The notes: generated by a model not told the origin, from the letters alone. 48,188 nucleotides of DNA from an uncultured Lachnospiraceae bacterium (GCA_910577955.1 CAJTNC010000021.1:1-48188); one strand, 5' to 3'; counted from the first letter of the stretch, positions 15,936-24,551 are shown. Made by a program: numbers and translations.

Positions 15936-17378
15936 ATGAATTTCCCGAGTGATTTTCTGTGGGGCGGAGCTATTGCCGCGATTCAAGCCGAAGGAGCTTG
16001 GGATGAGTGCGATAAGGGTCTTTGTATGGCAGACTGTTTCACTGCCGGTTCCCGCACTCAGCCGCGAATTTATACTTATCCTTTAAGAGAGGGGGTGAAC
16101 TACCCCTCTCATGAGGGAATTGATTTCTATCACCACTACAAAGAGGACATCTCTCTCTTTGCTGAAATGGGCTTTCGATGCTTACGTCTTTCGATCAACT
16201 GGGCAAGGATATTTCCTAACGGCGACGAAGAACAGCCTAACGAGAAAGGCCTGGCTTACTATCACAGTGTATTTAACGAGTTGAAGAAATATGGCATTAA
16301 GCCTCTTGTGACTATCTCTCATTTGGAAATGCCAAATCATCTTGTCAGAGAATACGGCGGTTGGTCCAATCGAAGGGTGATCGATTTTTATCTTCGATAT
16401 TGCAGAGTTTTGTTTACCGAGTTCAAGGAAGATGTGGAACTGTGGATTACTTTTAATGAAATTAACGGTTTGGCAGGTGGAGTTGGGTTTCCCGGAGGGA
16501 TCATAGAGGATGGCGACAAAGTCATTGATTTCTCTCCCAGATCCGAAGAGTATCTGTCTTTATGCTTTACCGCGCTCCATCATCAGTTTCTTGCCAGTGC
16601 GAAGGCGGTGGCTCTGGCCCATTGTGTTAATCCGGCTAACAGGGTAGGGTGTATGATACTTGGCCGGTCAGATTATCCCCGCACCTGCAAGCCGGAGGAT
16701 ATGTTGGCCTGTCAGCAGTCTACAAGGATGAACACGTGGTTTTGTGCTGATGTACAGATTCGGGGAGCCTATCCAGCTTATGCTCTTCAATACTTTGAGA
16801 GAGAGGGGATTCGGGTATCTATGGAGAAGGAGGACGCCCGGATACTAGAGGATGGAACGGTGGATTTCTATTCATTTTCATACTATTCCAGCGGTACGGT
16901 TTCCGCCAATAAGGACGAACGGGTATCCGAGGGAAACGTCATTCTCAGCGGATTAAATCCCTATTTGGAAACATCTGAATGGGGGTGGATTGTTGATCCC
17001 ATCGGACTGCGATATTATCTCAGTGAAGTTTACGGACGCTATCAACTTCCCATGATGATCGTTGAGAACGGTCTGGGGGCGGCGGACACACTGGAACCAG
17101 ACGGAAGAGTACATGACACTTATCGGATCGACTATCTGCGGCGGCATCTCAAAGCGTTGGATGAAGCGATCAACGAGGATGGCGTAGAAGTAATGGGTTA
17201 TACAGCATGGGGATGCATCGATTTGGTATCAGGCGGCACGGGAGAAATGAGTAAACGATACGGGATGATTTATGTAGACAAAAATGACGATGGCACCGGC
17301 ACGCTGAAGCGCTATCGTAAGGACTCTTTTTATTGGTACAGAAAAGTCATTGAAAGCAACGGGAAAAATTTGAACTGA
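15936..17378 (+). CDS. GH1 6-phospho-beta-glucosidase
   Basis: This 480-residue GH1 enzyme has the acid/base Glu175 in TFNEIN and the nucleophile Glu377 in VENGLG. It starts with FPSDFLWGGAIAAIQAEGA, and the ISHLEMPNHL and GGW segments fit phospho-glucosidases. It hydrolyses the 6-phosphorylated beta-glucoside delivered by the PTS gene, 13 bases upstream, to glucose-6-P and an aglycone or sugar. An open frame extends 26 codons further upstream into the PTS gene, but GGAGG directly precedes ATG 15936 at good spacing and the GH1 fold starts there. Confidence 0.92.
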   Translation: MNFPSDFLWGGAIAAIQAEGAWDECDKGLCMADCFTAGSRTQPRIYTYPLREGVNYPSHEGIDFYHHYKEDISLFAEMGFRCLRLSINWARIFPNGDEEQPNEKGLAYYHSVFNELKKYGIKPLVTISHLEMPNHLVREYGGWSNRRVIDFYLRYCRVLFTEFKEDVELWITFNEINGLAGGVGFPGGIIEDGDKVIDFSPRSEEYLSLCFTALHHQFLASAKAVALAHCVNPANRVGCMILGRSDYPRTCKPEDMLACQQSTRMNTWFCADVQIRGAYPAYALQYFEREGIRVSMEKEDARILEDGTVDFYSFSYYSSGTVSANKDERVSEGNVILSGLNPYLETSEWGWIVDPIGLRYYLSEVYGRYQLPMMIVENGLGAADTLEPDGRVHDTYRIDYLRRHLKALDEAINEDGVEVMGYTAWGCIDLVSGGTGEMSKRYGMIYVDKNDDGTGTLKRYRKDSFYWYRKVIESNGKNLN

Positions 17379-17389
17379 GTTAGCGGAGA

Positions 17390-17491
17390 GTATATAGGAG
17401 AAGCGATGTCATGATTGCTTTGAGCAAGGCCTGTTCCGCCTGAGCGTCTGGATCGGGTATATAGGAGAAGCGATGTCATGATTGCTTTGAG
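17390..17491 (+). repeat. 35-bp direct repeat, period 67 bp
   Basis: The identical 35-base sequences at 17390-17424 and 17457-17491 both read TATATAGGAGAAGCGATG at the left. Each copy has an AGGAG ribosome-binding-like site followed by ATGTCATG, so each looks like the 5' end of a gene. Neither leads into a credible protein. The first gives 10 codons; the second gives 33 codons through the terminator hairpin. It is best read as a tandem duplication or a scar of a lost gene. Confidence 0.85.
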
Positions 17492-17493
17492 GG

Positions 17494-17541
17494 CTGTTGT
17501 AAAAGTAGATTATTTGTCTACTTTTACAACAGTCTATTTTT
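17494..17541 (+). terminator. Terminator of the PTS/6-phospho-beta-glucosidase operon
   Basis: A perfect 16-base stem runs from CTGTTGTAAAAGTAGA (17494-17509) to its complement (17517-17532) around a TTATTTG loop. TCTATTTTTATT follows. Confidence 0.85.
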
Positions 17542-17580
17542 ATTTAGAAAAAATTTATGATTTTTGTTGTATATTATAGG

Positions 17581-17640
17581 TTGACAAATAATATTATACG
17601 CGGTATAGTATTGATACAATATTATATGTCGTATAATATT
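17581..17640 (+). promoter_or_regulatory. Promoter and two PadR operators
   Basis: TTGACA (17581-17586) and TATAGT (17604-17609) are 17 bases apart. Two palindromes of the same design, AATATTATA-N5-TATAATATT, lie at 17590-17612 (one mismatch in the right arm) and 17618-17640 (perfect). Their centres are 28 bases apart. The first covers the spacer and -10 box; the second covers the start region. This is a clear layout for autorepression by the PadR protein whose gene follows. Confidence 0.8.
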
Positions 17641-17675
17641 GTGAGATGATATAATATAATAATGGAGGGAATGAA

Positions 17676-18002
17676 ATGGTATTCAATACGGGAGCGGCGC
17701 TATTGGACGCGATCGTACTTGCGGTAGTTTCAGGATCGGAGGAAGGCACTTACGGTTACAGGATAACAAGGGAAGTGCAGCAGTTGATAGATGTATCGGA
17801 ATCTACACTGTATCCGGTGCTCAGACGGCTTCAGAAAGATGAGTGTCTGGAAATATACGACAAGGCGATTGACGGCAGAAACAGACGTTATTATAAGATA
17901 ACGGTAAAAGGAGATGCTCAGTTGAAGCTGTACAAAACGGAGTGGCTGAGATATTCAAAAAAAATTACAGCGATATTTGGGGGGGAATTCATCTATGGAT
18001 AA
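17676..18002 (+). CDS. PadR family transcriptional repressor
   Basis: This 108-residue winged-helix protein of the short PadR type has GTYGYRITREVQQLI near residue 26, STLYPVLRRLQKDECLE near residue 47 and the wing DGRNRRYYKIT near residue 67. PadR proteins with this neighbour set (DUF1700 and DUF4097 genes) control envelope-related operons in Firmicutes. Two palindromic operators overlap its promoter. GGAGGGAATGAA precedes ATG 17676; an upstream ATG (17671) is closer to the site but out of frame. The gene overlaps the next one by 8 bases. Confidence 0.92.
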   Translation: MVFNTGAALLDAIVLAVVSGSEEGTYGYRITREVQQLIDVSESTLYPVLRRLQKDECLEIYDKAIDGRNRRYYKITVKGDAQLKLYKTEWLRYSKKITAIFGGEFIYG

Positions 18003-18777
18003 AAGAGAATATTTAAACAGACTCCGGAGGCAGCTGGCGGATCTGACTGATGAAGAACGCGGGGAGGCGCTGGAATATTATGAAGAGTACTTTGCGGATG
18101 CCGGAGAGGAAAATGAGGAAGATGTGATACGTTCTCTGGGCGAGCCGGAACAGGTGGCGGAGCAGATCAAGGCCGGGCTTCACAAGGAAGAAGAAGGCAT
18201 GTTTACGGAGAACGGCTACCGGGAAAAATTAGAGAATGACAATCCTCCGGAGGTTTACGGCAGAAATGCGGAAAAAAGGACGAGAGAGAGGAGCGGGAGA
18301 GGTCCGCTTCCCTGGGGATACGAGAAACCGAAGAAGGAAAAGTACCGGCAGGAAAAACAGCAGGATAAGAAAAGGGAAAAAATGAGCGGCGAAATGATTG
18401 CACTTTTAGTAGTGCTTGGTATTTTTGCGTCACCGGTCATTTTAGGACTGGGGGCCGGACTGATTGGTTTGGTGCTGGGGATTCTTGGAGCGGCCATAGG
18501 AGTGGCAGCAGCGCTTTTTGCGGTAGTGCTTGCACTGTTCGCGGCAGGTATCGGACTGTTTATCGGAGGCATCGCTATGTTGTTTGTCAGACCTTTCAGC
18601 GGAATGATCTGTATCGCCGTGGGATGTTTCTTACTCGCAGTGTTTTTATTGTGTCTGGTGCTTCTGGTGGCAATTTTCGGCAGATTCTTCCCGTGGCTGA
18701 TCGGGGAGGTGGAAAAACTCGGCAAATATTTAAGCGGAAAGTGGTCTGAGAGAAAAGGGAAAGGAGAAGCGGCATGA
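17995..18777 (+). CDS. HAAS/DUF1700 domain membrane protein
   Basis: This is a 260-residue protein. The N-terminal HAAS/DUF1700 domain (about 1-65) shows YLNRLRRQLADL, ALEYYEEYFADAG and SLGEPEQVAEQI. A charged, probably disordered region (about 66-130) follows, then three or four membrane segments rich in Gly, Ala and Leu (about 135-235) and a basic tail. The family is found beside PadR and DUF4097 genes; its biochemical role is not established. An in-frame TTG lies six codons upstream, but ATG 17995 begins the conserved domain. The gene overlaps both neighbours by a few bases, so the operon is translationally coupled. Confidence 0.88.
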   Translation: MDKREYLNRLRRQLADLTDEERGEALEYYEEYFADAGEENEEDVIRSLGEPEQVAEQIKAGLHKEEEGMFTENGYREKLENDNPPEVYGRNAEKRTRERSGRGPLPWGYEKPKKEKYRQEKQQDKKREKMSGEMIALLVVLGIFASPVILGLGAGLIGLVLGILGAAIGVAAALFAVVLALFAAGIGLFIGGIAMLFVRPFSGMICIAVGCFLLAVFLLCLVLLVAIFGRFFPWLIGEVEKLGKYLSGKWSERKGKGEAA

Positions 18778-20111
18778 GTAAATTTACAAAGGGCGCGCTG
18801 ATTGCTGCCGGATGCTTTTTTGCAGGGGGAGTGATACTTGGAACCATAGGAGCAGTGGGCAGAGTCTATACGGGGGAACCGATGGGCGTGGAAGATGATT
18901 TCGGCATCGTGCGGGATGTCTGGAATAGAGCCAGAGGATGGGATATAAGATGGAGAAGAGGCGGAGCGGCCAGAGGTTTGACATGGGAGTACGGGGGCAT
19001 AGAATTTGATCAGGATCATAAAGACAGCATTGCCTATGGAAGTTTTACCGATGACAGCTTACAGGGTAGAGATATCCGCAATCTGGATGTGGAGATGGGC
19101 GGCGGCAGGCTGATTCTGTGTCAGGGAGACGGGTTAAAATTGAAAAAAGAGAACGGAGCGGAGTGTCAGTATTATATTGAAGGCGACACTTTTTATCTGA
19201 AACAGAAAAGTTCTGTGGGAGATGGAAAGATGAATCTTACGCTGACGCTGCCGGAGGGGATCATGTTGGAAGAAATAGATATAGAACTGGCAGCCGGGGA
19301 AGTAATCACAGAGGATGAACTTGCGGCGGAGGAGATAGAAATAGAGATCGATGCCGGAGAACTTACAATGGAGAACGTGAAGGCGAATTCCTTCTGCGCG
19401 ACTGTGGCGGCGGGAAGCGTGGCAGTTCGCGGTCTGGATGCGGCAGATTGCGTCGCGGTAGTCGACATGGGCAGCATTACGTTGTCGGACAGTCTTGTGG
19501 CGAGTCTGGATGCGTCAGTCAGTATGGGAGAGATCAACGTCTATCTGCGGGACTCTTACGAGAATCATGATTATCAAGTGGACTGCGGCATGGGGAATGT
19601 GACGATACAACCGGAGAGCGGAGCGATGAAGGAGTATGCGGGTCTCGGGGCAACAATGGATCTTTACGGCAGAAATTCCGACAGCAGAAGCCTCTACGAT
19701 TTAAGCTGCAGCATGGGAAGTATTTATGTCAAATTTGAGGGGAAAGAGAATGTGACGGAAACTGTCACTGCGGAAGAACCTAATCTTAGGACGGAGTCTG
19801 CTCTTCCTGACATAAACGGTATTGTAAATGAGTGGCCTGACAGGATCGGCAGGGAAACTGAGAATACTACCGCGGAAGATTTTTCTTTTGAGATAGAGAC
19901 TGAGAGGCCGACGGCGCTTGTGATCTCCTGTGTCACGGAGAGCGGAGAACTGGACCTTGAGATAGAGGATGAAAACGGAAAAGAAATTTTTGAGAAGGAT
20001 GACATCAGGACAGGAGAGTATGAGGTGAAGTTAAAATCTTCGGGTACTTACAGAGTCACTTTTGACTGCGAGAATCATACAGGGAGTTTCTGGGTCAGTC
20101 CGAGGGAGTGA
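18774..20111 (+). CDS. DUF4097-type beta-solenoid envelope protein
   Basis: This is a 445-residue protein. It has a short basic N-terminus and one membrane segment or uncleaved signal (about 8-29), so it is anchored with its bulk probably outside. The middle (about 100-320) has the repeating small-residue pattern of DUF4097 beta-solenoids, with repeated MGxI/MGxV turns such as VDMGSI, VSMGEI and CSMGSIYV. A linker leads to a separate C-terminal beta domain (about 365-445) with ETERPTALVISC and GTYRVTFDC. No catalytic motif is seen. Its ATG overlaps the stop of the preceding gene (ATGA). The role is unknown; a scaffold or sensor in the PadR-controlled module is plausible. Confidence 0.82.
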   Translation: MSKFTKGALIAAGCFFAGGVILGTIGAVGRVYTGEPMGVEDDFGIVRDVWNRARGWDIRWRRGGAARGLTWEYGGIEFDQDHKDSIAYGSFTDDSLQGRDIRNLDVEMGGGRLILCQGDGLKLKKENGAECQYYIEGDTFYLKQKSSVGDGKMNLTLTLPEGIMLEEIDIELAAGEVITEDELAAEEIEIEIDAGELTMENVKANSFCATVAAGSVAVRGLDAADCVAVVDMGSITLSDSLVASLDASVSMGEINVYLRDSYENHDYQVDCGMGNVTIQPESGAMKEYAGLGATMDLYGRNSDSRSLYDLSCSMGSIYVKFEGKENVTETVTAEEPNLRTESALPDINGIVNEWPDRIGRETENTTAEDFSFEIETERPTALVISCVTESGELDLEIEDENGKEIFEKDDIRTGEYEVKLKSSGTYRVTFDCENHTGSFWVSPRE

Positions 20112-20128
20112 GGAAAGGAGTGATACGG

Positions 20129-20350
20129 ATGTTTACATTTATCATATCTCTGGCGATTTTGTCGATGCTTCTGTGGTTGGGATTTAAACTGACGGGGGCT
20201 GTGTTAAAGGCTTGTATCTGGCTCTTCATTTTGATTCCGTTAGCCCTCGGAATCTGGGGGATCGGGCTGCTGTGCTGCTGCACGCTTATCCTGATCCCTG
20301 TCGGATTCAAGCTGTTTGCGGCGGGCATGCGGATGATCATACCGGGATAA
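20129..20350 (+). CDS. Small two-segment membrane protein of the PadR module
   Basis: This 73-residue, very hydrophobic protein has two membrane segments (about 3-25 and 30-58) and a Cys-Cys-Cys run near residue 50. I do not recognise a family. An in-frame GTG at 20108 overlaps the stop of the DUF4097 gene, but AAAGGAG lies 8 bases before ATG 20129, so the shorter form is preferred. It lies inside the same operon. Confidence 0.75.
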   Translation: MFTFIISLAILSMLLWLGFKLTGAVLKACIWLFILIPLALGIWGIGLLCCCTLILIPVGFKLFAAGMRMIIPG

Positions 20351-20378
20351 AGGAATTTATAGTTATAAAGGAGGTATC

Positions 20379-20702
20379 ATGATGATTTCAACAACAACAC
20401 CAACCATCGAGGGAAAAAGGATCGTGGAGTACAGAGGCATCGTGTTCGGAGAGGTAGTGGCAGGCGTCGACTTCGTACGTGATATAGCAGCGTCTTTTTC
20501 CAATTTTTTCGGCGGAAGAAGCGGCAGCTATGAGGAGGAATTGATAAATGCCAGACAAAACGCCATCCGTGAGATGGAAGAACGGGCGGCCAGACTTGGC
20601 TGCAATGCGGTTGTGGGGGTGGATGTCGATTATGAGGTGCTGGGCGCCAACAACGGAATGCTCATGGTGACGGCCAGCGGCACTGCGGTGGTGGTCGAAT
20701 AA
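20379..20702 (+). CDS. YbjQ/UPF0145 family protein
   Basis: This 107-residue protein matches the YbjQ/UPF0145 family in length and motifs: TTTPTIEGKRIVEYRGIVFG at the start, ARQNAIREMEERA near residue 61 and LGCNAVVGVDVDYE near residue 74. These proteins form a pentameric ring-like fold once labelled heavy-metal-binding; their function is unclear. AAAGGAGG sits before two adjacent ATG codons. It is the last gene of the PadR operon. No U-rich terminator is evident afterwards. Confidence 0.88.
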   Translation: MMISTTTPTIEGKRIVEYRGIVFGEVVAGVDFVRDIAASFSNFFGGRSGSYEEELINARQNAIREMEERAARLGCNAVVGVDVDYEVLGANNGMLMVTASGTAVVVE

Positions 20703-20785
20703 ACACCGCCAAAATTGTAATTAGACTATACAAACTTTGTCTTTATATTTATAATGTAGGGGTGATCGGAAAGGAGGACACGGAA

Positions 20786-21769
20786 ATGAGCAAGGTAAAA
20801 TGGGGCGTTTTGGGAACGGCGTATATTTTTGAGAGGGATACGGCGAGAGGTATGGAACTTGCCGAAAACTGTGAACTGACAGCGATTGCCGGCCGGAGTC
20901 CGGAAAAAGCGCAGGCGTTTCAGGAAAAGTATGGATTCCTGAGAGCGTATGGTTCCTATGAGGAACTTTTGGAGGACGCCGAGGTTGAGGCAATTTATAT
21001 TGCGCTTCCGAATGATCTGCACTATGAATGGACGATCAGAGCGCTGCAGCACGGCAAGCATGTTTTGTGTGAGAAACCGTTAGCGCCCACGGGACAGCAG
21101 GCAAGAGAAATGTTTCAGGCGGCCAGAGATAATCATGTGCTGCTCATGGAGGCCTTTGCATACCAGCACAGCCCTTATATCAAGGAAATAAGCAAACTGG
21201 TCGAAGACGGTGTGATCGGAGAAATCAGATATGCGGAAGCGGCACTTATCACTTCAGACTATGACCGCAGCAATATCCGTATGAGAAAAGAAACTTTCGG
21301 CGGAAGTACATATGATATCGGCGTGTACTCTTTAAGCTTTCTTCAGCGGATGCTTGGCAGGGGCCCGGAAAAGATTTGGGCTTCAGCCTGCTTTTCGTCT
21401 GAGGGGATCGATACCTTTACAACGGCGGTTATGGAGTATGGCAGCGGAGCGCGGGCGCATTTTGACTGCGGGATGGTTCTTGAAACGGAAAAGAACGCCT
21501 CTCTGGATCGTTTCCAGATCCACGGTTCCAAAGGGGCGGTTACTTCGGTGGATTTTGCGTTTAACGCTCCGGGAACTTTAGCTTACCGCCTCCGCACCTT
21601 TGAGGGGGAGGATGTTGTGCGAAAAGTTGAGGTTCCGAATAATTACTGTCTGGAAGTGGAACAGTTTGGACGCTGTGTCAGAAATGAGGAGACACCCTAT
21701 CTTACGGAGGAGTTCAGCGTGACGCTGGCGGATACAGTGGATAAGGTTTTAGGACAGATAGGGTACTGA
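20786..21769 (+). CDS. Gfo/Idh/MocA family oxidoreductase
   Basis: This 327-residue NAD(P)-dependent oxidoreductase has an N-terminal Rossmann motif (WGVLGTAYI), IALPNDLHYEW near residue 73, and the catalytic Lys in HVLCEKPLAP near residue 97. C-terminal dimer-fold motifs include GGSTYDIGVYSL, which carries the usual active-site Asp. Members oxidise or isomerise sugars and inositols; the first motif is GTAYIF rather than GxGxxG, which is also common in the family. AAGGAGG is 8 bases before ATG 20786; an upstream in-frame ATG (20762) has no such site. The substrate is unknown. It does not sit tightly with the glycan operons on either side. Confidence 0.9.
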   Translation: MSKVKWGVLGTAYIFERDTARGMELAENCELTAIAGRSPEKAQAFQEKYGFLRAYGSYEELLEDAEVEAIYIALPNDLHYEWTIRALQHGKHVLCEKPLAPTGQQAREMFQAARDNHVLLMEAFAYQHSPYIKEISKLVEDGVIGEIRYAEAALITSDYDRSNIRMRKETFGGSTYDIGVYSLSFLQRMLGRGPEKIWASACFSSEGIDTFTTAVMEYGSGARAHFDCGMVLETEKNASLDRFQIHGSKGAVTSVDFAFNAPGTLAYRLRTFEGEDVVRKVEVPNNYCLEVEQFGRCVRNEETPYLTEEFSVTLADTVDKVLGQIGY

Positions 21770-21782
21770 AAAATATTATATG

Positions 21783-21971
21783 TTAAGTAAAAACTGAAAA
21801 GAGCAGTACTGCCGCCCCCAGAATGACAAGAATGATGCCGGTGACCCGGTTCAAAGTTTTGGGGGCGGCCTTGTTGGCGAACAGGGCGGCGCTCATTCCT
21901 GCGAAACCGGTGCCAAGTCCGGCGCCCATGCCGGCAAAAAAAGTTACGATAATGGTAATCAGCAGTTCCAT
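21783..21971 (-). pseudogene. Shrunken TauE/SafE (TSUP) permease remnant or mini-protein
   Basis: This is a 62-residue membrane protein. The first half, TFFAGMGAGLGTGFAGMSAA, has the look of the N-terminal signature of TauE/SafE-family anion exporters (normally about 250 residues). The second half, LNRVTGIILVILG, resembles the C-terminal segment of the same family. The roughly 190 residues in between are missing, in frame. A good ribosome binding site (GGAAGGAGATAATTGAC) still precedes the ATG. It is either a decaying remnant of an internal deletion or a retained two-segment mini-protein. The family resemblance is from memory of motifs, not a search. It converges on the oxidoreductase gene, 13 bases away. 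Confidence 0.55.
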
Positions 21972-22181
21972 GTCAATTATCTCCTTCCGGTATATTATCC
22001 GGATTTTCACCAATCAACTTTATCATTTCTGGAACTCTATTCATAAAAGACCACGGGATCTTTGATCTGAAAATATCAATAAACGACAATTAAAAACCAG
22101 ATTTTCAGGAAGAAAAAAGAGAATATTTTTTGTATACTGGAAAAAGGGAGATTAGTTTATAGCGGAAGGAGATATTTTATA

Positions 22182-23375
22182 ATGAAATGGGTCAGCGCTT
22201 TCAAATATTTATCGATAAACTATGGCGAACCTGTGGCCACGGTGAAAGACCGCACGCAGAGAGTCAGCTTTGACAATAATCTAAACGGGGACAGGATCCG
22301 TCTGCGGTTTTGCAACCGTTATGCCAAAATTCCGCTGCGTCTCGACCATGTGACGGTGGGCGTGGCCGACGGCAGCGCGGCAGCGGTGACGCTTGGAGGA
22401 GAAAGGGTGATCACACTTGAGCCGGGGCAGGAAATTTTCAGCGATGAGATCGATTTTGCGGTTCGGGCCGGTGAGCGCCTTGCGGTGAATATTTATATTG
22501 AGGGGGAGCAGGATATAGAGAGTATTTGCGGTTTGTGGTCAAGGACAAATGGGCTCGTCTCCTTCGGGGCGGGCAACCGGACGGAGGGAGAGGATTTTGA
22601 GGAAGCCGACCTTGACAATGTTTTGCCGATTTTGAAAGAAGATGTCCTGCCGGATAAAATGATGTTCTTTTTCGGATTTGACGCGCTGCAGGTTTTTACG
22701 GATGACGGTGTGAAGGTGGTGGCAGCTTTCGGCGATTCCATCACCCATATGTCCTATGTGACAAATGCCCTCGGGAAGCGGCTGTACGGGGATTTTCCCG
22801 GCAGGGTGACATTGATCAACAGCGGGATAGGAGGGAATCGTCTGATGCATGACGGCGCTTATGTGGAGGAGACGCCCTGTCTGGCTTTGGCCTTTGGCGT
22901 TGCCGGCGTAAAGCGCTTTGAGCGGGATGTTTTTGAGATCGACAAAGTGGACAGCGTGCTGTCCCTGATCGGCATAAATGATATCATGCATCCTCTTGTG
23001 TTGGAAAAGCGGACAGAGACGATTTCGGCGCGGGAGATCACAGACGGCTACAGGAGGATCGCGGAGATCGCCCATGCCCACGGCGCCAAAATATATGCAG
23101 GTACGATCATGCCGGAAGGATGTGATGAGTATCCGGAAGAGTGGCTGCCTGTCATGGAGGAGGTCCGGCTTTTGGTGAATGACTGGATCAGAGGAGAAAA
23201 TGACCTTGATGGATATTTTGATTATGACGAAGCGCTGCGGGATCCTGAGAGAGCAGGTTATATGAAGCCCGATGTGCACGTGGGCGACGGGCTGCATCCA
23301 AATGGAGAAGGCGGTGTGATGGCCGCTGCCGCAGTGGATATTGTTAAATTAACGGGACTTGAGCGGGAGGGATAA
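22182..23375 (+). CDS. SGNH/GDSL family esterase with N-terminal beta domain
   Basis: This is a 397-residue protein without a signal peptide. The N-terminal half (about 1-175) is beta-rich. The SGNH hydrolase domain has block I GDSIT with Ser186, block II GIGGNR, block III GINDI and block V with Asp369 and His372 in GDGLHPN. Such enzymes remove acetyl or acyl esters from sugars. AAGGAGAT precedes the ATG. It is the first gene of a set with a CE1-like esterase 2 bases downstream, an AraC regulator and an ABC importer, so it probably de-esterifies an imported oligosaccharide. The promoter is not obvious: TATACT occurs at 22133 without a good -35 box. Confidence 0.88.
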   Translation: MKWVSAFKYLSINYGEPVATVKDRTQRVSFDNNLNGDRIRLRFCNRYAKIPLRLDHVTVGVADGSAAAVTLGGERVITLEPGQEIFSDEIDFAVRAGERLAVNIYIEGEQDIESICGLWSRTNGLVSFGAGNRTEGEDFEEADLDNVLPILKEDVLPDKMMFFFGFDALQVFTDDGVKVVAAFGDSITHMSYVTNALGKRLYGDFPGRVTLINSGIGGNRLMHDGAYVEETPCLALAFGVAGVKRFERDVFEIDKVDSVLSLIGINDIMHPLVLEKRTETISAREITDGYRRIAEIAHAHGAKIYAGTIMPEGCDEYPEEWLPVMEEVRLLVNDWIRGENDLDGYFDYDEALRDPERAGYMKPDVHVGDGLHPNGEGGVMAAAAVDIVKLTGLEREG

Positions 23376-23377
23376 CG

Positions 23378-24511
23378 ATGAATTTTAAAAGAGTGGATAT
23401 TCCGGAGGATATTACGGCACAGATGTTGGCTTTCGATAAGGTTCTCACGCCGGAAGGCGTGCCGGATATGCTGGTGCAGGATGAACGGGGGATCTACTGG
23501 CTTCAGGTAAAAGCACAGGGAGCAGCCGGAGTGCAGCTTGAGATCAACACGGATACTTATGATTTCCAAAAAGGCAGTGATGGGATATGGCGTGTCGAAC
23601 TTCCTTTTTCAGGCGGATTACACTACGTTCATTTGTTGGTTGACGGCACTTTGTGGTTAAGTCCCTATCTGCCCGTCAGCTACGGCTATTCCCGCCCCTG
23701 CAATACGATCGCTTTGCCCGAGAAAGAGGGAGACTTTTACGGGCTGCGGAATGTGCCCCACGGGAAGTTGATCAGAGATCATTTTTATTCTGCTGTCACA
23801 CAGAGGTGGGAGAGCTGCATGGTATATACGCCGCCCTTCTATGAAGAGGAGTCGGAGAGAATTTTTCCGGTACTGTATCTGCAGCACGGACACGGTGAGA
23901 ATGAATGCGGCTGGGCTGTTTCGGGCAAGGTTCCCTTTATATTGGATAATCTGATCGCGGAGGGTAAATGTACTCCCTTTGCGGTAGTTATGAACAACGG
24001 CATGGTGCAGAAAGAGACAGCGGATAAACGGATCGTCGATTTCACTTTGTTTGACCGGTATCTGACAGAGGATATCATTCCTTTTGCGGAAAAGCGCTAT
24101 CGGGTGGGGAGAAGCAAGGAAAGACGGGCTATGGCAGGGCTTTCCATGGGATCCCTGCAGACAAGCATAGCCGGATTCAGACATCCGGAACTGTTTGATT
24201 CTCTGGGGATCTTCAGCGGTTTTTTGTATGACTGGATACAGGGGTCTGAGATCGATATGGTGGAGAGAGGCCCCGGTGATAACAGCCATCTGGCTTTTCT
24301 GGAAGACCCGGAGAAGGCGGACAAAGCATTCAAGGTATTTTTCCGGGCCATAGGGGATAAGGATCCGTTTTTAGATTACTTTAAGGAGGACGACCTGCGC
24401 TGTGAGAAGAGCGGCATCAGGCAGGAACGCCGTATTTATGAGGGGATCCACGACTGGAATGTGTGGCGTAAATGTATCCGTGATTTTTCACAGCTCATAT
24501 TTAGACCCTGA
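23378..24511 (+). CDS. CE1-type esterase with N-terminal CBM48-like domain
   Basis: This 377-residue cytoplasmic alpha/beta hydrolase has an immunoglobulin-like N-terminal domain (about 1-105, with YDFQKGSDGIWRVELP). The esterase-D/CE1 domain follows, with LYLQHGHGENECGW near residue 168, nucleophile Ser256 in AGLSMGS and probable catalytic His in GIHDWNVW near the C-terminus. This arrangement is typical of feruloyl or acetyl esterases acting on plant-glycan oligosaccharides. It begins 2 bases after the SGNH esterase stop, with GGGAGG before the ATG. The leaving group (acetyl or feruloyl) cannot be told from sequence. Confidence 0.88.
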   Translation: MNFKRVDIPEDITAQMLAFDKVLTPEGVPDMLVQDERGIYWLQVKAQGAAGVQLEINTDTYDFQKGSDGIWRVELPFSGGLHYVHLLVDGTLWLSPYLPVSYGYSRPCNTIALPEKEGDFYGLRNVPHGKLIRDHFYSAVTQRWESCMVYTPPFYEEESERIFPVLYLQHGHGENECGWAVSGKVPFILDNLIAEGKCTPFAVVMNNGMVQKETADKRIVDFTLFDRYLTEDIIPFAEKRYRVGRSKERRAMAGLSMGSLQTSIAGFRHPELFDSLGIFSGFLYDWIQGSEIDMVERGPGDNSHLAFLEDPEKADKAFKVFFRAIGDKDPFLDYFKEDDLRCEKSGIRQERRIYEGIHDWNVWRKCIRDFSQLIFRP

Positions 24512-24551
24512 ACAGCGCAGGATGCAGAACTTGTTTTGAGGAGAAAGAGTT

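Noticed and set aside
17478..17579. 33-codon frame after the second 35-bp repeat as a leader peptide
   Set aside because: It runs through both arms of the terminator hairpin and ends just before the PadR promoter. The amino-acid sequence has no attenuator-like codon run.
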